Both the position numbers and the translations under genes were made by a program. The notes under the pieces were generated by a model. That model did not search any database, had not been told where the DNA came from, and saw nothing but the letters and a program-made list of their open reading frames with translations. From an uncultured Eubacterium sp. (GTDB lineage Bacteria > Bacillota > Clostridia > Lachnospirales > Lachnospiraceae), in assembly GCA_945946665.1 (NCBI GenBank), contig CAMEWO010000013.1, positions 1-57,319 of the forward strand: a stretch of DNA of 57,319 nucleotides, written 5' to 3'. Numbering within the stretch: the stretch's first letter is position 1; each line of letters begins with the position of its first letter. Shown here piece after piece: positions 45,484 through 55,194 of the stretch.

Positions 45484-47304
45484 TCAATGAAAATAATTAT
45501 ATATATTTTCTGCCACTCCTCTGTTAATACCCGGTGCTTCCATAAGTTCCTCAACAGATGCATGTCTGATTTTTTCAATTTCCATAAAATGCTTCATCAA
45601 CGCTTTCCGTCTTGCCGGTCCCACACCATCAATACCATCCAGCACAGAACTTACCTGGGCTTTACTTCTTAAACTTCTGTGATATTCAATGGCAAACCTG
45701 TGAGCCTCATCCTGAATCCTTGTAATCAGTTTGAATCCCTCACTTCGTTTATCAATAGGAATCTCAACATTGTTGTAATACAACCCTCTTGTATTATGAT
45801 TATCATCTTTTACCATGCCACACACAGGAATAGAAAGACCCAGTTCCCCAAGAACCTCCAGGGCAATATTCACCTGTCCCTTTCCACCATCCATCATGAT
45901 AAGGTCAGGATATATGTCAAATCCTGCTGAACTTTCCAGTGCCCTTTTGAAACGTCTTGTAAGCACCTCTTTCATGCTCTTGTAATCATCAGGACCTTTT
46001 ACAGTTTTTATCTTAAACTTCCTGTAATCATTTCTGGCAGGCTTCCCATCCTGAAATACAACCATTGAACCAACAGATTCCACACCGCTGGTGTTGGAGA
46101 TATCGTAAGCCTCCACTCTCCTTACCCCAGACAGGTTTATCCAGCCAGCAATCTCCTCCATGGCACCTACAGTACGCTGCTGTTCTCTCTTAATCTTCTC
46201 TCCATCCTGTATAAGCACCATCTGTGCATTTCTATATGCCAGTTCAACCAGCTTTTCCTTATCACCCTTCTTAGGAGTTATAATGTTTACCTTTCTCTTC
46301 TTAATTCCAGACAGCCACTGGCTTATAACCTCGCTGTCCTCAATTTCCTCCTGTAGCATGACAACGTTAGGTATATAAGGCGTTCCGCCATAATACTGTT
46401 TTATAAACTGGGACAGAATCTCCCCTCTTGTATCCCCCTCTGCCACACTCATATGAAAATGGTCTCTTCCCAGCAGTTTTCCGCTTCTTACGAAGAACAC
46501 CTGAACCACCGCATCCTGACCATCTGAAGCCACTGCAATCACATCTCTGTCTGTCACATCATCCATGGTTATTTTCTGCTTCTGGGCAACCTGCTTCACA
46601 CTGGCAATTAAATCCCTGTATTTTGCAGCCTCTTCAAACTCCATATTTTCTGAAGCCTGCTGCATCTGCTGTGTCAGGGAATTAAGTATGTGAGAATAAT
46701 CACCATCGAGAAATTCCATAACTGACTCAATAGACTTTCTGTAATCCTCCTCATTAATATATCCCTGGCATGGCGCACTGCACTGTCCGATATGGTAATT
46801 AAGGCATGGTCTTTCCTTTCCCTGGTCAGCAGGAAGCTTTCTGTTGCAGGTTCTTATTTTATATAACTTACACAACAGTTCAATTGTATCCTTCACTGCT
46901 CCTGCGGAGGTATATGGCCCATAATACTTGCCTGTTCCGTGAACAATCTTTCTTGAGAATAATACCCTTGGAAAATGTTCCCCTGTTGTAATCTTAATAA
47001 ATGGATATGTCTTATCATCCTTAAGCATCGTATTATACTTAGGGCTGTGCTCCTTTATAAGATTACACTCAAGAACCAGGGCTTCCAGTTCTGAATCAGT
47101 AATAATATATTCAAAATAATCTATTTTAGAAACCATACGCTTGATTTTAGCAGAATGGTTGGTACTTGCCCTGAAATACTGTCTCACCCTGTTTTTAAGG
47201 CTTACAGCTTTGCCAACATATATTATGGTGCCGATTTTATCATGCATTATATATACTCCCGGTTTATCCGGCAGCTTCTTTAACTCTTCTTCAAGATCAA
47301 ACAT
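45484..47304 (-). CDS. uvrC: Excinuclease ABC subunit C
   Basis: A 606-aa nucleotide-excision-repair nuclease that makes both cuts around a lesion with UvrA/UvrB. Domains: GIY-YIG ('PGVYIMHD' ... 'TIIYVGKA', residues 13-92), a Cys cluster ('CNRK', '[13 protein letters not shown]'), UVR motif (about 205-240), RNase H-like domain ('[10 protein letters not shown]', '[11 protein letters not shown]') and tandem HhH at the end. GGGAG lies six bases before ATG. First gene of the hprK-whiA run. Confidence 0.95.
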   Translation of the reverse strand: MFDLEEELKKLPDKPGVYIMHDKIGTIIYVGKAVSLKNRVRQYFRASTNHSAKIKRMVSKIDYFEYIITDSELEALVLECNLIKEHSPKYNTMLKDDKTYPFIKITTGEHFPRVLFSRKIVHGTGKYYGPYTSAGAVKDTIELLCKLYKIRTCNRKLPADQGKERPCLNYHIGQCSAPCQGYINEEDYRKSIESVMEFLDGDYSHILNSLTQQMQQASENMEFEEAAKYRDLIASVKQVAQKQKITMDDVTDRDVIAVASDGQDAVVQVFFVRSGKLLGRDHFHMSVAEGDTRGEILSQFIKQYYGGTPYIPNVVMLQEEIEDSEVISQWLSGIKKRKVNIITPKKGDKEKLVELAYRNAQMVLIQDGEKIKREQQRTVGAMEEIAGWINLSGVRRVEAYDISNTSGVESVGSMVVFQDGKPARNDYRKFKIKTVKGPDDYKSMKEVLTRRFKRALESSAGFDIYPDLIMMDGGKGQVNIALEVLGELGLSIPVCGMVKDDNHNTRGLYYNNVEIPIDKRSEGFKLITRIQDEAHRFAIEYHRSLRSKAQVSSVLDGIDGVGPARRKALMKHFMEIEKIRHASVEELMEAPGINRGVAENIYNYFH

Positions 47305-47330
47305 ACTTATCTCCCACAGGTAAATCCTAA

Positions 47331-47384
47331 AAACCCCGCCACACTCCTTAAATCATGTATTTAATGGAATATAGCGGGTTTTCA
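47331..47384 (-). terminator. Terminator after the 590-aa sorted protein
   Basis: AAAACCCGC / GCGGGGTTTTT arms with additional pairing (TCC-ATTAAAT / ATTTAA-GGA) inside; ends in a T run on the minus strand. Confidence 0.75.
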
Positions 47385-47399
47385 TATGTATTAACTGTT

Positions 47400-49172
47400 T
47401 TAATAATTATCGTTTATATTTTTCTTTCTTCTGGCAAGAACTACAATACCAACTCCAAGAAGCAGGGTGGCTGCTGGAATAAGAATCCACATAACATCCT
47501 TAACTCCTGTGTTAGGTGTATTATCAAGACCTCCTCCCGGTGCCTTGGTAGTTGCCTGGGTATATGATGTTGTTGAATTATTATTATTGTTATTGCCATT
47601 ACCGTTTGAAGTTGTTGGCTGCTGTGCTGATGTTGTTGGCTGTGTAGTTGGTGTCTCCCCTGCATTAGCATAATACAGCGCATACGGAGAGAAATGTGGT
47701 GGTGTGAATTCAAGATACTTCTTTCCATCTACAGTCTTAACTTCAACGCCCTCAACTTCTTCTATAGTATTAGCATCCTTTATTGTAATAACCTTAACAC
47801 TGCTTGCATAGGACTCCCATTCAGAAGGAACTGGAACCTTGACTTTAAGATTCTCAATCTTACTTGACTGTTCTACACCATCTATTTTTGCAGATATATC
47901 GAAAACTCTCAAATGTACTGCATCAAGCTTGTATTTGCTGTCATTAACGCTCACGAACTTATTATAAGCTTCTGTGGCTGCTGCGCTGGTAGGAGTTGCT
48001 AGAGTCGCACTGCCGTTATTTATATTCCACTGGAAAACACCCTGGAAAAAATCTGTTGTAATTGAAATCTCCGTTTGTGGGTTTTCGTTATAATCGTAGT
48101 AAAGAGCGTAAACACCATACTTATCTGTCGTAAATGAAATATAATTCACCCCATCATCTTCAGATATAGCTGTTTCACCTACTTCGATAATAGAAGCCGT
48201 GCCATTCTCGCTAACCGAATATGACAGCACTTTAACTTTGTCCGTTTGTCCCCAACTACTACCAATAGGAATTCTTATTTTAACTGAATCAACAGGACTA
48301 TTAGTATCAGATTTTTCTATATCAAATAATTTTAATCTGCTAACATCGTAATTATTCATAAAATTCCTAAGTACCGAATCAGACGGATAATTTCTCCCGT
48401 CCATATCAGCCAGCATCTCTCCTGCCCCATCATATGTCGCATATGCCTTATCATTGCTACCCAGAAGATTAGTAGAAGAAATTACAACATTATATGCATT
48501 GATTACAATATTTTCGTTCTTTTGAACGTTTCTCGTGTCTTCCTCCGAAGCGGGAATATCAGTAGTCTTAAACAAAGTAAAATATTCCGATAATCCACTG
48601 TAACAGTTTACCTGTTCAATATTAACTATAAGATTGTTTCCATCTTCTGTTGCACTAACAAATGCTGTCGCGTCCAATCCAGATTGAGTATTTCTAAAAC
48701 CATATATTGAAAGATTTTTAATTATTGAATTCGCAAAAGCATATTTACCAATTTTAGCAACATCTGATTTAATAACAATATTGTTGAATGTTTTCTTACT
48801 TTCTCTACTCGAATTAAACGCACAGCCCCCAATGTTTTTAACTCCATCTTCAACCACAATATTACATACAGAAGAATAACCTGGTGCGCTGTTCCAAGGG
48901 GCCTCAATACCTGCATAGTCATTCATTACACCACGGTCAGCTTCATCTGCTTCGGCATTGACAGTAATCGAAAGTGTACTAGTACTTGTATCTATTCCCC
49001 AGTGGATTCCTCCATCATTTCCACTATTTCCAACCTCATCAGCCATAACTACACTTGATTCTGAAAAATCTAATGCAAAAGCCATAGAAAATGCAACGCA
49101 TGCCGCCAGCATCACCTTTAATATGCCTTTTTTTATTCTATTTCTTCTTTCATTTACCCCATTCTTCTTCAT
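47400..49172 (-). CDS. Sortase-anchored surface protein, likely substrate of the adjacent sortase
   Basis: A 590-aa exported protein with a signal peptide (about residues 20-45), a region with an interrupted leucine-rich-like pattern ('NIVVEDGVKNIGGCAFN', 'KIGKYAFANSIIKNLSI'), then two modules with 'SFTTDKYGVYALYY' and 'EFTPPHFSPYALYY' endings, related in pattern to the modules of the 870- and 712-aa proteins. A Thr/Gln/Asn linker leads to TPNTG, a hydrophobic helix and ARRKK. TPNTG replaces LPxTG. ATG 49172, with GGAG seven bases upstream, is the start. It directly follows the sortase gene. Confidence 0.85.
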   Translation of the reverse strand: MKKNGVNERRNRIKKGILKVMLAACVAFSMAFALDFSESSVVMADEVGNSGNDGGIHWGIDTSTSTLSITVNAEADEADRGVMNDYAGIEAPWNSAPGYSSVCNIVVEDGVKNIGGCAFNSSRESKKTFNNIVIKSDVAKIGKYAFANSIIKNLSIYGFRNTQSGLDATAFVSATEDGNNLIVNIEQVNCYSGLSEYFTLFKTTDIPASEEDTRNVQKNENIVINAYNVVISSTNLLGSNDKAYATYDGAGEMLADMDGRNYPSDSVLRNFMNNYDVSRLKLFDIEKSDTNSPVDSVKIRIPIGSSWGQTDKVKVLSYSVSENGTASIIEVGETAISEDDGVNYISFTTDKYGVYALYYDYNENPQTEISITTDFFQGVFQWNINNGSATLATPTSAAATEAYNKFVSVNDSKYKLDAVHLRVFDISAKIDGVEQSSKIENLKVKVPVPSEWESYASSVKVITIKDANTIEEVEGVEVKTVDGKKYLEFTPPHFSPYALYYANAGETPTTQPTTSAQQPTTSNGNGNNNNNNSTTSYTQATTKAPGGGLDNTPNTGVKDVMWILIPAATLLLGVGIVVLARRKKNINDNY

Positions 49173-49232
49173 CACTAGTCTCCATTTCCAGTTCAAACAG
49201 GAGCGTTACACAGACTTTCCTTCAAGAATCTG

Positions 49233-50390
49233 CTAATCCTGTCTTACTGCAACTATATACAGTCTCCCATTCTCCGAAACCTTGCTGCATGTGGACAATG
49301 TTATAAATCTGTCATCATTCTTAAACTCATAATCTACCGGATATAACGACTGATTTCTTATGTCCATAAAGAAACTGTCTAATTCATACTCATCATCCGT
49401 ATAATTATAATATCTAAATCCCTCTTCGTCAATATATTTGACCTCTCCAAGACAGGCGGCAATAACCCTGTAAGTGTAGTGGTCGTACAGTGTATCGAAC
49501 TTTATCTCCCTGTGGTTTTTATAAAAATTTTCATCCATATACTGTGTGAGACAGCTGAACATTTCCCCATCGCTGGTATTGTGTCCATATATAATCATAT
49601 TGATGTCGTTATAGCTGTTTCTGTAATCCATGAATATACTTCCGTTAGGATTATACTCATTATAGAATCCCTTTTTAAGATAATAATCATTATCTCCTCC
49701 CTTAAGAACAGGGTAATCTACCACAGTTCCTGGGATATTAACCCATCCTGCCAGCTGTGAGTTAATCCGGAACATTTCTGCCAGTTCAGGAAGAATTGTA
49801 TCTGACTGGGATGAATATCTGTGATTATCACCAACATTTCCTGAACCATCATCACTTATTCCCAGTCCATTATTGCCACCATCGCCATCCTGTCTGTCAG
49901 AACCATCTCCATCAGATTCCTGTCCTTCTTCTGATGCAGAACTTTCCTGGGTAGCATTGTGCATCTGCTGGAGATTATTCATATTCTCCCTGCTTAATGC
50001 AGCATTTTTCCTGCTCTGATAGTTGTACACAAATATGCCCACTGACGCTATAATCAGAATACATCCAAGAATAGTAAGAAATATTTTCTGCATATTAAGC
50101 TTCTTGTTAGCCTTAAGATTGCGTTCAGACTCTTCCTCTCTGTTTCTTGCAGCTGTGTCAGCCAGATACTTTAGGAAATATTCCCTGACCTTTTCCGTCT
50201 TAAATGTAATCTTGTACTCCTTAACCAGAAGATAAAGCCTGTTGGCATCCTTGGAACTTTTTATGTCGCAGCCTTCTATTATGGATTTGACTTTGACAAG
50301 GTCCTCCTCCACAGCTTTGTCTCTTGCTTCACGTTCGGTTTCATCTATATCATTTTCAAAATCATAATCAAGATATTTCTTCCAACTCAT
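49233..50390 (-). CDS. Class B sortase
   Basis: A 385-aa transpeptidase that joins surface proteins to the wall. The cytoplasmic N-terminus (about 95 residues) is unusually long; one membrane helix ('IFLTILGCILIIASVGIFVY') and a Gly/Ser/Asp-rich linker follow. The catalytic domain has 'MIIYGHNTSDGEMF' (His), 'FITLSTCSKVS' (Cys) and the final 'GRLYIVAVR' (Arg). 'GSIFMDYRN' is typical of class B. ATG 50390 lies in the recurrent leader motif. Its substrate gene is 60 bases downstream. Confidence 0.9.
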   Translation of the reverse strand: MSWKKYLDYDFENDIDETEREARDKAVEEDLVKVKSIIEGCDIKSSKDANRLYLLVKEYKITFKTEKVREYFLKYLADTAARNREEESERNLKANKKLNMQKIFLTILGCILIIASVGIFVYNYQSRKNAALSRENMNNLQQMHNATQESSASEEGQESDGDGSDRQDGDGGNNGLGISDDGSGNVGDNHRYSSQSDTILPELAEMFRINSQLAGWVNIPGTVVDYPVLKGGDNDYYLKKGFYNEYNPNGSIFMDYRNSYNDINMIIYGHNTSDGEMFSCLTQYMDENFYKNHREIKFDTLYDHYTYRVIAACLGEVKYIDEEGFRYYNYTDDEYELDSFFMDIRNQSLYPVDYEFKNDDRFITLSTCSKVSENGRLYIVAVRQD

Positions 50391-50417
50391 ACTAATCCCC
50401 ATTTTACAGACGCTTTT
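50388..50417 (-). repeat. Recurrent 30-bp leader motif, copy 3 (sortase)
   Basis: Minus strand AAAAGCGTCTGTAAAATGGG then GATTAGTATG, ending in the sortase start codon. It keeps AAAGCGTCTG, AATGRGGATT and the final TATG of the other two copies. Confidence 0.7.
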
Positions 50418-50480
50418 ACGCCGAATTAGATTCGCAAAACATAGTATACACTATTTTGTCAATCTGTTGTATAATATTTT

Positions 50481-50653
50481 GAGATACAAGGGTCGAAAGT
50501 TCAATATGCCGTTCATGCTTGCATGAAAAGGCATTTGAATTTGAGACCCGCACACACATGAGCAAGTAGTGATTTTCTCTTGAGAAAATCCACGGATTGC
50601 GAATGTGGGTAGAATTGCGGGAGTTGCTCCGCAACGGAGCAATTCGTATATCA
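50481..50653 (-). repeat. 170-bp structured dispersed repeat, copy C (inverted)
   Basis: Opposite orientation to copies A and B, ending 22 bases before the trkA ATG. Diverged in the 3' third, yet its helices are kept by compensating changes: TGCC/GGCA instead of AGAATTC/GAATTCT, CATGC/GCATG instead of CCTGC/GCAGG, GATTTTCTC/GAGAAAATC instead of GATTTTTC/GAAAAATC. It would form part of the trkA 5' leader. Confidence 0.85.
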
Positions 50654-50674
50654 AAATATTAATGGGAGATTAAT

Positions 50675-52060
50675 ATGTTTAAGTCTAAAAAGAATACCAA
50701 TGGTCTTAATATAATAATTGTAGGCTGTGGTAAAGTAGGTCTTACTCTGATTGAGCAGCTTACGAAAGAAGGTCATGATATAACTGTTATTGACAGGAAA
50801 CCTTCCGTAATACAGAATGTTACCAACCTGTATGATGTTATGGGAGTTGTGGGAAATGGAGCCAGTTACAGCGTTCAGAAGGATGCAGGAGTTGACAGTG
50901 CAGACCTTATTGTTGCCGTAACTAATTCAGACGAACTTAACCTCTTGTGCTGTACAGTTGCAAAGCGTGTAGGAAACTGTGCAGCCATTGCCAGAGTCCG
51001 CACCCCTGATTACAGCAACGAAGCCCCATATCTCAAAGATGAACTTGGTCTTGCCATGATTATTAATCCAGATCTTGAAGCCGCCAAGGAAGCTGCGAGA
51101 ATACTGTATCTTCCTACTGCCCTTGAGGTTAATACTTTCGCTCATGGACAGGCAGAACTGGTTAAATTCGTGATTCCAGAAGACAACATAATTAATGGAA
51201 TAACTGTTGCCCGGCTGGGAAGCTCGATTACCAACGATATATTAATCTGCGCCATTGAGCGTAATGATGAGGTCTATATTCCTAATGGTGACTTCCAGCT
51301 TATGGCTGGGGATGTTATCTCATTTGTTTCAGATAAGAACTCGGCAAGAAGCTTTCTGAAGAAAATAGGATTTAACACAAGGCAGGTAAAGGACGTCATG
51401 ATTATTGGCGGCAGCCGCTTTGCATATTATCTTGCCAAAGAGCTTCTGTCCATGAAGATTGGTGTTAAGATTATAGAGCAGAATGAAGAAACATGCCAGT
51501 TTTTAAGCACCATTCTTCCTGGTGCAATCGTAATAAATGGAGACGGAACTGACCCTGATATTCTCAAGGAAGCAGGAATCCAGCACGCACAGGCATTTGT
51601 ACCTCTGACAGGGATTGATGAGGAAAATATCATGCTTACACTGTATGCAAAAAAAGTTTCCAACGCCAAGGTTATTACCAAGATTAACAAGATTAATTTT
51701 AAGGAAGTGGTAAACAGCCTTGACCTGGGAAGCGTGGTATATCCCAAAAATATAGCATCCGAGGCTATTATAGCCTACGTCCGTGCCAGAAGTAATTCTA
51801 AGGACAGCAACATCGAAACTCTCTACCACATGTTTGACTATAAGGTTGAAGCCATTGAGTTCCTGGTAGATGAGCCTTCCCCTGTTACGGACACACCTTT
51901 GAAGGACTTAAAGCTGAAAAAAGACGTGCTTATCTCATTTATCAACCGCAACGGAAAAATTATTATTCCAACAGGTAACGACTCCATAATAGTTGGGGAT
52001 ACTGTTATGATTGTTACTAAACACACCGGCTTTGATAATATTAATGATATAGCACTTTAA
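50675..52060 (+). CDS. trkA: Trk/Ktr potassium uptake regulator TrkA
   Basis: A 461-aa peripheral protein with two RCK repeats, each a Rossmann NAD/ATP-binding part plus a TrkA_C part. First: 'IIVGCGKVGLTLIEQL', 'VIDRKP', 'VVGNGAS'. Second: 'MIIGGSRFAYYLAKEL', 'INGDGTDPD'. It gates the TrkH channel according to nucleotide state. GGGAG is six bases before ATG, just after repeat copy C. It forms an operon with trkH. Confidence 0.95.
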   Translation: MFKSKKNTNGLNIIIVGCGKVGLTLIEQLTKEGHDITVIDRKPSVIQNVTNLYDVMGVVGNGASYSVQKDAGVDSADLIVAVTNSDELNLLCCTVAKRVGNCAAIARVRTPDYSNEAPYLKDELGLAMIINPDLEAAKEAARILYLPTALEVNTFAHGQAELVKFVIPEDNIINGITVARLGSSITNDILICAIERNDEVYIPNGDFQLMAGDVISFVSDKNSARSFLKKIGFNTRQVKDVMIIGGSRFAYYLAKELLSMKIGVKIIEQNEETCQFLSTILPGAIVINGDGTDPDILKEAGIQHAQAFVPLTGIDEENIMLTLYAKKVSNAKVITKINKINFKEVVNSLDLGSVVYPKNIASEAIIAYVRARSNSKDSNIETLYHMFDYKVEAIEFLVDEPSPVTDTPLKDLKLKKDVLISFINRNGKIIIPTGNDSIIVGDTVMIVTKHTGFDNINDIAL

Positions 52061-52089
52061 TCTGTATATAAAAGGATTTATTTAGAGCA

Positions 52090-53544
52090 ATGAACAAATC
52101 AATTATTCGTTATATTCTGGGCATGATTCTTAAGACTGAAGGCTTTCTTATGACAATTCCATGCCTTACAGCATTGATATATTGTGAAAAACAGGGATTG
52201 GTATACGTTATTGTTGCCCTTGCATGTATTATAACCGGAACTCTTGTCTCCCTTAAAAAGCCTGCAAACTACGTTATTTATCTTAAGGAAGGCTGCATAT
52301 CAACAGCTTTAAGCTGGATTTTAATGGGAATGGCTGGCGCTGTGCCATTTGTGCTGACAGGAGAGATTCCGACTTACACAGATGCATTATTTGAGACAGT
52401 TTCTGGTTTTACTACCACGGGAGCTTCAATCCTTAATGATATTGAGGCACTTTCCCGATGTTCCCTTATGTGGAGAAGCTTTACCCACTGGATTGGCGGT
52501 ATGGGTGTTTTAGTTTTCCTTATTGCCATTATCCCAATGTCAGGTGGCTCTAACATTAACCTGATGAGAGCTGAAAGTCCCGGACCTTCTGTAGGCAAGC
52601 TTGTCCCTAAGGTCCGCTACACCGCACGACTTCTGTATGTGTTCTACTTCGGACTTACATTTTTGGAATTTCTATTCCTGATATTTGCAGGAATGCCGGT
52701 GTTTGATGCCATTACAACTTCATTTTCTACAGCAGGAACTGGTGGTTTTGGCATTAAAAATGATTCCCTGACCAGCTATTCTGTATCAGTGCAATGGATT
52801 GTAACTGTATTCATGATTCTGTTTGGAATTAATTTTAATGCATATTATCTTTTATTCTTCGGTAATATTAAAAAGGTGCTTGAACTGGAGGAAGTCCGCT
52901 ATTATCTGGGAATAATCCTGTTTTCTGTTGTTGTTATATCATGTAACATCTACTCAATGTGCCAGGGATTATTTGACACAATAACCAAGTCCTCATTCCA
53001 GGTTGCCTCAATAATCACTACCGCAGGATTTACCACAACTGATTTTGACCTGTGGCCGAAAACATCCCAGATTATACTTGTAATGCTGATGTTTGTGGGA
53101 GCCTGTGCCGGTAGTACAGGTGGCGGAATCAAGGTCTCACGTTTTGTTATTTTGTTTAAGACTATATTCAAGGAATTTAATTCCTACATCCATCCACACA
53201 GTGTGAAGAAGATTAAGATGGATGGAAAATCAATTGAACATGACGTAATCCGTTCAGTTAATGTACACATGATAACATTTATTGCCCTGTTTGCCATATC
53301 AGTATTCATCATATCCTTTGAGAATCTGGATCTGACAACTACATTTACAGCTGTGGCTACAACTATTAACAACGTAGGTCCCGGTCTTGAGCTGGTAGGG
53401 CCAACCCGCAACTTTGCAGATTTCAGCATATTGTCAAAGTACGTGTTTATATTTGACATGATTGCCGGACGTCTGGAGCTGTTTCCACTGCTGATTCTCT
53501 TCCATCCGGGAGCATGGAAGGACTTTTTTAAGAAGAGCAAATAA
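52090..53544 (+). CDS. trkH: Trk-type potassium transporter subunit TrkH
   Basis: A 484-aa polytopic K+ channel subunit. Four pore-loop repeats carry selectivity-filter-like segments: 'TVSGFTTTGAS', 'STAGTGGFG', 'TTAGFTTTD' and 'TINNVGPG'; 'GACAGSTGGGIKVSR' and 'WIGGMGVLVF' are family motifs. It lies 29 bases after trkA, with only a weak ribosome site. Confidence 0.95.
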   Translation: MNKSIIRYILGMILKTEGFLMTIPCLTALIYCEKQGLVYVIVALACIITGTLVSLKKPANYVIYLKEGCISTALSWILMGMAGAVPFVLTGEIPTYTDALFETVSGFTTTGASILNDIEALSRCSLMWRSFTHWIGGMGVLVFLIAIIPMSGGSNINLMRAESPGPSVGKLVPKVRYTARLLYVFYFGLTFLEFLFLIFAGMPVFDAITTSFSTAGTGGFGIKNDSLTSYSVSVQWIVTVFMILFGINFNAYYLLFFGNIKKVLELEEVRYYLGIILFSVVVISCNIYSMCQGLFDTITKSSFQVASIITTAGFTTTDFDLWPKTSQIILVMLMFVGACAGSTGGGIKVSRFVILFKTIFKEFNSYIHPHSVKKIKMDGKSIEHDVIRSVNVHMITFIALFAISVFIISFENLDLTTTFTAVATTINNVGPGLELVGPTRNFADFSILSKYVFIFDMIAGRLELFPLLILFHPGAWKDFFKKSK

Positions 53545-53571
53545 CCCAAATCAATGAAAGGAGATACCCCT

Positions 53572-55194
53572 ATGTATCAATGTCCCAATTGTGGTGGTCA
53601 GTTGAGATTCAACATTCCCACCCAGCAGCTGGCTTGCGAAAACTGTCGGTCTGAATTCGACCCTTACCAGATTTCCAGGGAAAAGGACGCTGAGGAAGAA
53701 AGTTTCTACGATGTAACCGTATTCAAATGTCCCCAGTGTGGTGGTGAGATTGTCAGTTCTGACAACACAGCCGCCAATTTCTGTACATTTTGCGGGGCTT
53801 CAACTGTTCTTACCAGCAATTTAAGAAAAGAGAAGCGTCCGGGCTATATAATTCCTTTTACTAAAACCAAAGAGGATTGTAAGAAAGCCTATGCAAAGCA
53901 TATGCGCCGTGCCTGGTTTGCCCCAAAGGAGCTTAAGGATTCCCGTTTCATTGACAGCTTCAGGGGAATCTATATGCCATACTGGGCTTACCATATAACA
54001 GAGGAAGGTCCTGTTTCCCTGTCTGCTTCCAGAAGCTACCGAAGAGGTGATTACATTATTACCGACAAATACAGCGTTACGGGTGATATTAACTCATCAT
54101 ATAAAGGAATATCCTACGATGCCTCATCATCCTTTGATGACCAGTTAAGCCAGAGCATCGCCCCTTATGATGTGCGTAACATGAATCGTTTCACCCCATC
54201 ATATCTGTGCGGTTTCTATGCTGATACTGCTGATGTGGACCCAGATACATACACACCTGAAGCTGTAGACATAGCCGCCACCAAAACCTATGACTATGTG
54301 AGAACACATACTGAACTGGGAGCTGTGTCCCTTGACGAGACTGCCTCATCCGCAAAGTCGAAATTCAACCCTAAGTGCAAGGCAGTTGACGGAGCCATGT
54401 TCCCTGTGTGGTTTATGTCTTACAGAAACAAGGACAGGGTTGCATACGCCACTGTTAACGGACAGACTGGAAAAGTTGTGGCTGACATGCCTGTATCAAT
54501 TTCAAAATATATTATAAGTTCGCTAATTCTGGCTATACCAGTATTTATGCTGCTAAATGCATTTCTTACACTGCTGCCTTCCACAACTCTGGGACTTTCA
54601 GCAATTGTGGCAGCATTAGTATGCTTCCTGTATTCTTCTGAGTTAAACCAGATTATGAACAGGGATATGCCTGATTTCCCTGGAAATAAACAGTCTGGCA
54701 GGTACAATGGAAATGGTAAGACAAATGATGGTACTGTATACTACAATACCCCAGGGCAGAATTCTTATAACCGAAAGAATAAATCAAAGAAGAACAGCTC
54801 TGGTGCAGGAGCAATTGCTGTCATTTTGTTTACATTTGCATTTATACTATTTTCATTTTTTACTGCTATCGCAGGTGATCTTGGCATATTCAGGCTTGTT
54901 ACATATGTGGCTGTGATTCTTTCAATAGCAGGCAGTGCTGCATCAATCAAGCCATACTCTGTTGTAACAGGCAGACACATGCCGGCAACATTCATTACTA
55001 TGGCTGCTGTTATTATTGCTGCTGTAGTCCAGTTTACAGCCCCTGTATCAGATCTGTTTTATTATGCAGGTACTATACTCTGTCTCGCTGCTGTAATAAT
55101 ACTGCTTCTTGGAGTTATAAAATACTACAATGTGCTTTCAACCAGAAAGCTTCCTCAGTTCAGCAACTATTCAGGAGGTGATGACCGTGCGTAA
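53572..55194 (+). CDS. TFIIB-type zinc-ribbon membrane protein
   Basis: A 540-aa protein beginning MYQCPNCGG. Two zinc ribbons ('CPNCGG...CENC' and 'CPQCGG...CTFCGA') occupy the first 80 residues, then a beta-rich region of about 220 residues with 'FRGIYMPYWAYHI' and 'VDGAMFPVWFMSYRNKD', one or two helices (about 310-360), a Gly/Asn/Lys linker and further helices at the end. This architecture is common in Firmicutes and uncharacterised. ATG 53572 lies eight bases after AGGAG. It follows trkH closely and overlaps the TPM-domain gene. Confidence 0.8.
   Translation: MYQCPNCGGQLRFNIPTQQLACENCRSEFDPYQISREKDAEEESFYDVTVFKCPQCGGEIVSSDNTAANFCTFCGASTVLTSNLRKEKRPGYIIPFTKTKEDCKKAYAKHMRRAWFAPKELKDSRFIDSFRGIYMPYWAYHITEEGPVSLSASRSYRRGDYIITDKYSVTGDINSSYKGISYDASSSFDDQLSQSIAPYDVRNMNRFTPSYLCGFYADTADVDPDTYTPEAVDIAATKTYDYVRTHTELGAVSLDETASSAKSKFNPKCKAVDGAMFPVWFMSYRNKDRVAYATVNGQTGKVVADMPVSISKYIISSLILAIPVFMLLNAFLTLLPSTTLGLSAIVAALVCFLYSSELNQIMNRDMPDFPGNKQSGRYNGNGKTNDGTVYYNTPGQNSYNRKNKSKKNSSGAGAIAVILFTFAFILFSFFTAIAGDLGIFRLVTYVAVILSIAGSAASIKPYSVVTGRHMPATFITMAAVIIAAVVQFTAPVSDLFYYAGTILCLAAVIILLLGVIKYYNVLSTRKLPQFSNYSGGDDRA

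Noticed and set aside
50445-50475. A strong promoter for trkA or sortase between the divergent genes
   Set aside because: TTGACA and TATACT on the minus strand are only 8 bases apart, and the plus-strand TATAAT has only a weak -35 at 19 bases; not called.
50416-50654. Overlapping short reading frames (about 67-72 aa) and a similar one at 18121-18303, sharing 'NSRNSTHIRNP'
   Set aside because: They lie inside the 170-bp structured repeat. Similarity is from shared DNA, the frames diverge after short indels, and compensating changes show structure, not coding.
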